Positions 16,726-21,465 of a DNA stretch of 21,465 nucleotides are shown here, piece after piece. Under the pieces are notes generated by a model. The model was not told the DNA's origin and searched no databases. It saw nothing but the letters and a program-made list of their open reading frames with translations. The position numbers were made by a program, and so were the translations under genes. Source of the DNA: Thermoflexales bacterium (GTDB lineage: Bacteria > Chloroflexota > Anaerolineae > Fen-1058). The stretch is from contig JAUQXD010000230.1 in assembly GCA_030834835.1 (NCBI GenBank), forward strand, positions 1 through 21,465. Reading direction: 5' to 3'. Positions within the stretch are counted from its first letter, which is position 1, and each line of letters begins with the position of its first letter.

Positions 16726-17475
16726 GTGAAATTTCAGCTGATTCGCAGCGCAACTTTACGAATGGACTATGCCGGGCAGCGGTTCGTAATCGATCCCTAT
16801 CTCGCGGCCAGACACTCACGGCCATCGTATGCGGGCAATTCGCTCAATCCGCTGGTTGATCTACCCTGTTCGCCGGCAGAAGTCATCGCTGGCGTTGAGT
16901 GGGTGCTCGTCTCCCACTTGCATTCCGATCACTTTGATCCTGCCGCGCAGGAACTCTTGCCGAAAGACACGCCCATTCTTTGTCAACCAGGTGATGAAGC
17001 CTGGATTGCGGGCAAGGGCTTCCGCCGGATAACGCCGGTCGTGCAGGGTCTGGCCTGGCAAAGCATCATGATTACGCGCACACCCGGTCAACATGGGAGT
17101 GGCGATGTCCTGGCCGAGATGGGTCAGGTTTCAGGTTTCATCTTCCAAGCCGAGAACGAGCCGACGCTTTACTGGGCCGGTGACACCATCTGGTACGAGG
17201 GTGTAGCTGATACGATCGCGCGCACCCGGCCGCAGATCATCGTCACCCATTCGTGCGGGGCCGTGTGGGGCGCGCACGTCCCGATCGTGATGGACGCGGC
17301 CCAAACGATCGCGGTCTGCCAGGCGGCCCCGAACAGCATTGTGATCGCAACCCATATGGACTCGGTCGATCACGCCACGATCTCGCGTGAGAACTTGCGT
17401 CAGTATGCGGACGCCCATGGCATCGGGCCAGATCGACTTTTGATTCCTGCCGACGGCGAAACCCTTGCCTTGTGA
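16726..17475 (+). CDS. MBL-fold metallo-hydrolase (UlaG/Lactamase_B_2-like)
   Basis: A 249-residue cytoplasmic metallo-beta-lactamase-fold hydrolase. Visible metal ligands with this start are H64-x-H66-x-D68-H69 in SHLHSDHFD, H123 in TPGQHG, D153 in WAGDT and H210 in ATHMDS, a complete dinuclear metal set. The N-terminus (TLRMDYAGQRFVIDPYL) and the lack of a signal peptide resemble the UlaG-like branch, which includes L-ascorbate-6-phosphate lactonase and many uncharacterised enzymes; the substrate cannot be told. I chose the GTG at 16726 because GGGAGG stands five bases upstream; a TTG at 16708 in the same frame has no such site. It stands alone between transposase debris and a broken gene, so context gives no pathway. 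Confidence 0.88.
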   Translation: MKFQLIRSATLRMDYAGQRFVIDPYLAARHSRPSYAGNSLNPLVDLPCSPAEVIAGVEWVLVSHLHSDHFDPAAQELLPKDTPILCQPGDEAWIAGKGFRRITPVVQGLAWQSIMITRTPGQHGSGDVLAEMGQVSGFIFQAENEPTLYWAGDTIWYEGVADTIARTRPQIIVTHSCGAVWGAHVPIVMDAAQTIAVCQAAPNSIVIATHMDSVDHATISRENLRQYADAHGIGPDRLLIPADGETLAL

Positions 17476-17512
17476 ATGGCACATTGATGACCTGATGTAA
17501 CATGGAGAACAC

Positions 17513-17950
17513 ATGGATATTGACCCGAATGCGCCATGATTACGCGCCAGGAGACCTCGATTGCGGCACTGCTGGAGAAGGTCCGGGCGTTGACACATCA
17601 GGAGCAGCAGTGCGAGCATCGTCTATGAGGCAAGGTTATCGGATTCGCCTTACGTGGAAACGATTACGCGAGGCCGAGCGGTGAGTGATGGGTCGCCTAT
17701 CCGTCCCGCCGAGATCAGACGGAACTCACCGTGACAGAACACGACTGGATAGCCGGTCACATGATGGAGCTGTCTCAAATAGGTCTGGAGCAGTGCCTCG
17801 ACAAGTCGGTATGTGATGACCGGTTTTGTCATCGAGGTCACGAGCGTGGAGATGGTCAACGGCGGAGCAGCGGCCAGGCTACTCGTTCGGATTGTTGTAC
17901 AGAGAGGCCAGGGGCGTTGGCTCATTGCTGACTATTCAGAGGCACAATAA
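17513..17950 (+). pseudogene. Frameshifted small protein gene, function unknown
   Basis: A good ribosome site (GGAG, 17504-17507) precedes an ATG at 17513 whose frame ends after eight codons. Reading on with changes of frame gives a continuous, protein-like sequence: ITRQETSIAALLEKVRALTH (17536 on), YEARLSDSPYVETIT, then SGE, an in-frame TGA, WVAYPSRRDQTELTVTEHDW, MMELSQIGLEQCLDKS, and in another frame YVMTGFVIEVTSVEMVNGG, ARLLVRIVVQRGQGRWLIAD and YSEAQ with a stop at 17950. At least three frameshifts and one nonsense codon are needed. I do not recognise the family with confidence; the strand-rich end could suit a small cone-fold (SnoaL/NTF2-like) domain. It is a decayed gene, not an active one. 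Confidence 0.6.
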
Positions 17951-17969
17951 TCAGCGAGGGCAGACTAAC

Positions 17970-17995
17970 ACAGCGTGTCGCCGGATACACGCTGT
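17970..17995. terminator. 9-bp stem-loop upstream of the exonuclease gene
   Basis: ACAGCGTGT (17970-17978) and ACACGCTGT (17987-17995) pair exactly around an 8-nt loop, 20 bases after the stop of the broken gene. Only a short GTTTGAT follows 15 bases later, so a terminator role is possible but not typical. Confidence 0.35.
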
Positions 17996-18063
17996 TCAGG
18001 CTGCTGCCCGTTTGATCACTGGCTGACACCAAAACGGCCAAAATAAAGGGTATTCACCATACA

Positions 18064-18942
18064 ATGAAGATTCATCTCGTGGATGGTACTTACGAACTGT
18101 TCCGAAATCACTTCGGCGCCCCTCCCAAACAGGCGCCCGATGGCCGTCAGGTCGGCGCGACGCTCGGTCTGGTGAGAAGCCTGCTGATGCTGCTCAACAC
18201 GCCGGGGGTGACGCACGTCGCGTGCGCCTTCGATCATGTCATCGAGTCGTTCCGCAACGATCTGTTTGCCGGCTACAAAACGAGCGCCAGCATCGACCCT
18301 GACCTGTTGGCCCAATTCCCGCTGGCCGAAGAAGCCGTTTCAGATCTGGGAGTAGTGGTCTGGCCGATGGTCGAGTCTGAAGCCGACGATGCTTTAGCCA
18401 CGGCTGTCAAATGTTTCAAAAACCACAAGACTGTTGAACAGATCGTCATCTGCTCGCCTGACAAAGACTTGGCGCAGCTGGTCTCCGGCCAACAGATCGT
18501 GTGTTGGGATCGTCGGCGCGACATTATCATGAATGAGGCCGGTGTCCTAGAGAAGTTCGGCGTAAGGCCACAGTCCATTCCGGACTGGCTCGCATTGGTG
18601 GGTGATGCGGCTGATGGCTACCCCGGAATCCCCGGCTGGGGGGCCAAGTCAACGGCGGCGGTGCTGTCGCGCTTCGAGCACTTGGAGTCGATCCCGAACG
18701 ACGGAGGCACATGGGGGTTGAAAACGATCTCCGCCGGCCGCGCTGCAAGCCTGGCGGATAGCTTAGCGCAGCGCCGTGACGAGGCGCTGCTTTACCGTCA
18801 GCTGGCCACCCTTCGCAACGACGTACCGCTTCGGGAGAAGCTCAGCGATCTAAAATGGCAAGGAGCACACGACCATCTAATAAAATTCTGCCGCGAATTG
18901 GGCGATGAGCGCATCCCGGCGCGTATTTCGCGTTGGCGGTAG
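18064..18942 (+). CDS. Stand-alone 5'-3' exonuclease (PolA N-terminal domain / FEN-like)
   Basis: A 292-residue protein corresponding to the 5'-nuclease domain of DNA polymerase I without the polymerase. Metal- and DNA-binding motifs are in order: D7 in LVDGTYELFR, D57 in AFDHVIESFRNDLFAGYK (53-71) with the basic arch residues, E106/D108/D109 in ESEADDALA, D133/D135 in SPDKDLAQLV, and a helix-three-turn-helix GDAADGYPGIPGWGAKS (180-196) where the family usually has GDxSDNxPGxxGxGxKT. All acidic ligands seem present, so it should be an active structure-specific nuclease acting on flaps or RNA primers. Length agrees with stand-alone members. The ribosome site is weak (AAAGGG, 13 bases before the ATG). 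It stands alone, between a broken gene and a hairpin-rich spacer. Confidence 0.87.
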   Translation: MKIHLVDGTYELFRNHFGAPPKQAPDGRQVGATLGLVRSLLMLLNTPGVTHVACAFDHVIESFRNDLFAGYKTSASIDPDLLAQFPLAEEAVSDLGVVVWPMVESEADDALATAVKCFKNHKTVEQIVICSPDKDLAQLVSGQQIVCWDRRRDIIMNEAGVLEKFGVRPQSIPDWLALVGDAADGYPGIPGWGAKSTAAVLSRFEHLESIPNDGGTWGLKTISAGRAASLADSLAQRRDEALLYRQLATLRNDVPLREKLSDLKWQGAHDHLIKFCRELGDERIPARISRWR

Positions 18943-19296
18943 GGTCCCCTCTGCGCCGAACTTCGCCGCGTGAGGCAAGGGGCGGGGAATCCAGTCGCCC
19001 GCGATAGCCGTTCGACAGTGTGTCGGTTTATAAAAGCCGCCAGCAATTGCAGTCAGCCGACCACCCAGCTGCGCCTTGCGGCTGATACGCGGCACATCGG
19101 TTGGCGCCTCGTCGTGCCCGGCGCAAAGCGCCGGCGACGCGTTAGGCGAGCGGGCCACCGCCACTTCGTGGCGGACACACCGCACTGCGTCCACGCAGTG
19201 GGTGCACGCCTTACCCGCCGCATTGCGGCGGAGGCGCGCTGGGCGAGTGTGGCCTGGGCGGCACTTCCGCATGTCCAACACAGAGTCCAGCAACAC
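18943..19296. other. Gene-less spacer rich in short hairpins
   Basis: These 354 bases follow the exonuclease gene. The frame of the DinB-like gene is open upstream through this region, but the residues it would add are low-complexity and R-rich and are encoded by palindromes, so I take it as non-coding. The first 60 bases can form a loose stem (CCCCT.TGC at about 18947-18955 with GCAAGGGG at about 18976-18983), a possible transcript end. The rest is the repeat cluster described separately. Confidence 0.6.
19118..19250. repeat. Cluster of four short perfect hairpins, related to the 8.8-kb palindrome
   Basis: Four exact stem-loops follow each other: CCGGCGC-AAA-GCGCCGG (19118-19134), CCGCCAC-TTC-GTGGCGG (19158-19174), CACTGCG-TCCA-CGCAGTG (19183-19200) and CCGCCGC-ATT-GCGGCGG (19215-19231). 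Three have 7-bp stems with 3-nt loops; the third has a 4-nt loop. The last is followed by AGGCGCGCTGGGCGA, which matches both arms of the palindrome at 8794-8877. Stems differ in sequence while geometry is kept, which suggests that structure rather than sequence is maintained. Confidence 0.65.
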
Positions 19297-19776
19297 ATGA
19301 ACAGCCACGAAGTCATTCAGTCACAATATCTCTCAGCACTCGCCATGCTCAAACAGGCGATCGTCAAATGTCCGCCAGCGATGTGGGATGCCTCACAGGA
19401 TAAGGATAAAGTCTGGTTTGTCGCCTATCATGCGCTGTACTATGCCCACCTGTATTTGCAGGCCAGCCGGCAGGATTTCATCCGTTGGAGAAAACACAGC
19501 AATCCCGTTAGTAGTGCGCCGTTCTCGGAAGAGGAAGTCCTCGAGGATCTGGCGTTTGTCGAGCAGGAGGTTACCCGGCGTGTTCCTCTCACCGACCTTG
19601 AGGCGGAATCGGGCTTCCACGGATTTCAGATCGATAAATTGGAATTGCAGTTCGTCAACATCCGCCATATCCAGCAGCACACGGGCGAACTTTACGAGAG
19701 ATTGGGTGCTCGTGGGGCCATCAGACTTGACTGGGCCGAGCACCGGCATAGCCAGAAAAAATGGCCCAACCAGTGA
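19297..19776 (+). CDS. DinB-like four-helix-bundle metal protein
   Basis: A 159-residue protein with the features of the DinB/YfiT-like superfamily: an N-terminal helix (SQYLSALAMLKQAI), H45 in FVAYHALYYAHLYL and the pair H124-x3-H128 in NIRHIQQHTGELYERL, which together form the usual three-histidine metal site. Family members include thiol-transferases and stress-induced proteins; which activity applies here is not visible. I chose the ATG at 19297 because the sequence before it is a hairpin-rich repeat; no clear ribosome site is present. It heads a group of three closely spaced plus-strand genes (DinB-like, lipoprotein, methyltransferase). Confidence 0.78.
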   Translation: MNSHEVIQSQYLSALAMLKQAIVKCPPAMWDASQDKDKVWFVAYHALYYAHLYLQASRQDFIRWRKHSNPVSSAPFSEEEVLEDLAFVEQEVTRRVPLTDLEAESGFHGFQIDKLELQFVNIRHIQQHTGELYERLGARGAIRLDWAEHRHSQKKWPNQ

Positions 19777-19828
19777 TAGCCTGGCCCGGCGACTTATCTC
19801 AACCATCGGGCGGCACGGCATAACGCCT

Positions 19829-20302
19829 ATGCGTCAATCAGTGGTGCTCATCACAATTTCGATTGTACTTGCGGCGTGTGCGCTCGCACCCGATCACGCA
19901 GGTGTTCCCCTCGCGCCAACTGCTCCCGCTGCGACTCAGCCCGCGTGTCAACCGGCGCTGACTCAGCCGTCCAATAATGGTTTTCCCGAAATCCAGGCAA
20001 CCACAAAATCGGCGGTGGAGATATGGGCCTTGCTATTTTTCGACCAGACACAAGCCAGGCAAGATGCAAAAATTGTCTGGAGGGTTACGGGCACGGGCCA
20101 ACTCACCGTTCAGGCCCAACAAGAAGATGGGACAATCATCCAGCCAATATGGGGACCGGAGTATCATGGCGGTTCCAATTGGGACCGCCCGGGCGATGAA
20201 TGGGGCACCGGCTTCAACTTCCCGGAACCAGGCTGTTGGACACTCACGGTCACACGGGGCGAGGCCACTGGCGAAATCCGGCTGGAAGTAGTGGCGCCAT
20301 AA
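19829..20302 (+). CDS. Small putative lipoprotein
   Basis: A 157-residue exported protein. The N-terminus MRQSVVLITISIVLAAC has a hydrophobic core and a lipobox (LAAC) with the lipidated cysteine at residue 17, followed by a P/A/T-rich linker (about 20-50). The folded part (about 60-157) is a single beta-rich domain with KIVWRVTGTGQLTV, then WDRPGDEWGTGFNF and PEPGCWTLTVTRGEATGEI, resembling short lipoproteins of unknown function with a conserved G-x-F-P-x-P-G-C-W end. It should be anchored outside the membrane. It begins 52 bases after the DinB-like gene and ends 24 bases before the methyltransferase start, so the three may be one transcript. Confidence 0.75.
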   Translation: MRQSVVLITISIVLAACALAPDHAGVPLAPTAPAATQPACQPALTQPSNNGFPEIQATTKSAVEIWALLFFDQTQARQDAKIVWRVTGTGQLTVQAQQEDGTIIQPIWGPEYHGGSNWDRPGDEWGTGFNFPEPGCWTLTVTRGEATGEIRLEVVAP

Positions 20303-20326
20303 TCGCCGCCGCGCATGAGGGGGCAC

Positions 20327-21229
20327 ATGTTGGATGAGCACCTGCAAGCTAATCGAAACCTGTGGGATCAATGGACCGTCGAGCACGAACAGTCCGCGTT
20401 TTACGATGTGGCCGGTTTCAAGGCGGGGCGCGACCGACTGCGATCCATCGAACTCGCTGAACTGGGCGACGTCTCTGGTCAATCGCTGCTCCATCTGCAA
20501 TGCCACTTCGGGCTGGATACTCTGGCCTGGGCGCGCCGCGGTGCGATCGTGACCGGCGTCGATCTCTCGGAGAAATCGATCGCGCTGGCGCGCTCGTTGA
20601 GCCAGGAACTGAACCTGCCTGCGGCCTTCGTCTGTTCCGATATTAATCGGCTGCCCGACGTGCTATCGGGCGAGTTTGATCTGGTTTTCACTTCGTACGG
20701 TGTCTTGCACTGGTTGCGCGATCTGTCGCGCTGGGGGCACATCATCGCGCACTTCTTGAAGCCCAATGGTCGCTTTTACATCGTCGAAGATCATCCCACT
20801 TTTCGGATGTTCACCACCGAGGCCGACACCCAGATCAAATTGGCCAATCCGTATTTCTTTTCGGACATCCCCGACCGGGTCGAAACGACGGGCTCGTATG
20901 CCACGGATAATCAGGGCGAAGCCGCGTCGTTTTACATTTGGAATCACAGTCTGGGCGAAGTGCTCATGACCCTCATCGAGGCCGGTCTGGCTATTGAATT
21001 CCTGCACGAGTTTCCCTTTGCGGCCCGGGCGAAATTTCCGTTTATGGAAAAAGGCGCAGACGGCTGGTGGCGTTTGCCTGCGCAGTATGTGCAAATTCCC
21101 TTTTTGTTTTCGCTGCTGGCCCGCAAGGCCGGGCCACAATGCGCACAACTAGCGGACCGCTTCGCGAATAAGACACACTGCACGGGACAGCATCAGACGC
21201 GCACTCGGTGGCATGGTGCAGCGGTTTGA
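20327..21229 (+). CDS. Class I SAM-dependent methyltransferase
   Basis: A 300-residue cytoplasmic protein with a Rossmann-type methyltransferase domain: motif I SLLHLQCHFGLDTLAWARRG (53-72 with this start), the acidic ribose-binding position in VTGVDLSEKSI, motif II-like FVCSDINRLPD, and FDLVFTSYGVLHWL (117-130) as motif IV. Proteins of this layout (N-terminal NRNLWDQWT, C-terminal FPF and IPFLFSLLARK) are generic methyltransferases with unknown substrate. The ATG at 20327 follows GAGGGGG closely; an in-frame ATG at 20315 lies before that site. The family normally ends soon after the SLLARK position; here about 35 further low-complexity residues follow, perhaps because the original stop was lost. 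Confidence 0.85.
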   Translation: MLDEHLQANRNLWDQWTVEHEQSAFYDVAGFKAGRDRLRSIELAELGDVSGQSLLHLQCHFGLDTLAWARRGAIVTGVDLSEKSIALARSLSQELNLPAAFVCSDINRLPDVLSGEFDLVFTSYGVLHWLRDLSRWGHIIAHFLKPNGRFYIVEDHPTFRMFTTEADTQIKLANPYFFSDIPDRVETTGSYATDNQGEAASFYIWNHSLGEVLMTLIEAGLAIEFLHEFPFAARAKFPFMEKGADGWWRLPAQYVQIPFLFSLLARKAGPQCAQLADRFANKTHCTGQHQTRTRWHGAAV

Positions 21230-21256
21230 GAAATTACGAAAGGCTTGCTTCCTCAC

Positions 21257-21465
21257 ATGTCTACTTCGAATTCAAATTATCCTATTCTTGAACTGCGTGT
21301 CGCAGTCACCACCAGTGACTATGAGCGCTTGCTCAAATTCTATTGCGATGGACTGGGGCCTGAACCGGCGCAACTCTGGCAGAACTGTCAAGGTTGAGCG
21401 GCCATCCTGAAGATGGGCCAGGCCACACTAGAGATTTTTGATGAAGCCCAGGTCCAAACCATTGA
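21257..21465 (+). pseudogene. VOC/glyoxalase-family gene with in-frame stop, cut by window end
   Basis: From the ATG at 21257 the frame reads a typical VOC (glyoxalase/bleomycin-resistance) N-terminus: YPILELRVAVTTSDYERLLK, FYCDGLGPEPAQLW. At 21395-21397 a TGA interrupts it after QNCQG, and the same frame continues with AAILKMGQATLEIFDEAQVQ, exactly the next strands of the fold. Family members usually have R before AAI, so a CGA-to-TGA change is the simplest cause. Ribosome site is weak. The rest of the gene is outside the window. It follows the methyltransferase by 27 bases. Confidence 0.72.

Noticed and set aside
19118..19231. CRISPR-like spacing of short palindromes
   Set aside because: The palindromes differ in sequence and no direct repeat of 24-37 bp recurs; no cas genes are present.
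18970..19296. Upstream extension of the DinB-like gene in the same frame
   Set aside because: The added residues are translations of palindromic repeats, R/A-rich, with no family match; the DinB fold begins near the ATG at 19297.
17536..21397. TGA recoding as an explanation for the two in-frame TGA codons
   Set aside because: TGA is the normal stop of intact genes here (e.g. the first STAND gene, the MBL hydrolase and the methyltransferase), and the gene at 17513-17950 also has frameshifts.

Overview
The window looks like an accessory stretch of a Chloroflexota chromosome (Anaerolineae-like). The class is an inference from four things seen in the sequence. Two exported proteins end in the same short hydrophobic-basic tail (YMPMVKR and YLPLLKH). 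There is a tandem pair of XRE-HTH/NB-ARC/TPR regulators of the kind common in that phylum. The giant surface protein joins a beta-helix to DUF11 and Ig-like modules. Coding third positions are GC-rich. I see no rRNA, tRNA or CRISPR array.

Left part (1-1810). A minus-strand gene for an exported protein is cut by the window edge at position 1. It is followed by about 1.1 kb with no convincing gene, then by a frameshifted 3' remnant of an IS110/IS116-type transposase. Next comes a probable 73-bp miniature inverted-repeat element flanked by a 10-bp direct repeat, and a perfect 12-bp stem-loop beside the end of the giant gene.

Cell-surface block (1820-10595, all minus strand). In transcription order it holds a 78-aa cytoplasmic-looking protein, a 465-aa secreted TolB-like beta-propeller, and a 2304-aa secreted multi-domain protein. 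The giant protein has a right-handed beta-helix, DUF11, Ig-like domains, a roughly 900-residue unassigned beta-rich middle, Ig-like/FN3/Ig-like modules and a C-terminal tail. An 84-bp palindrome lies between the two exported genes.

Regulator pair (10731-15982, plus strand). Two paralogous STAND proteins (XRE HTH, NB-ARC ATPase, TPRs) overlap by ATGA and diverge from the surface block. The intergenic region has a strong sigma-70-type promoter (TTTACA, 18 nt, TATAAT). An 8-bp inverted repeat sits with one arm at the -35 and the other at the -10, so it is a good operator candidate. The simplest reading is an autoregulated pair that may also control the divergent surface genes; that link is inference.

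Right part (15983-21465, plus strand). This is a patchwork of intact small genes and gene debris: an IS1-like zinc-ribbon stub abutting a truncated IS5-like transposase, an MBL-fold hydrolase, a badly frameshifted gene, a stand-alone 5'-3' exonuclease, a cluster of short hairpins related to the 8.8-kb palindrome, a DinB-like protein, a small lipoprotein, a SAM methyltransferase, and a VOC/glyoxalase gene broken by an in-frame TGA and cut by the window end. I do not see a clear new multi-gene system. The most distinctive items are the duplicated STAND pair with its operator, the miniature element, the shared palindromic repeat and the shared C-terminal tail.
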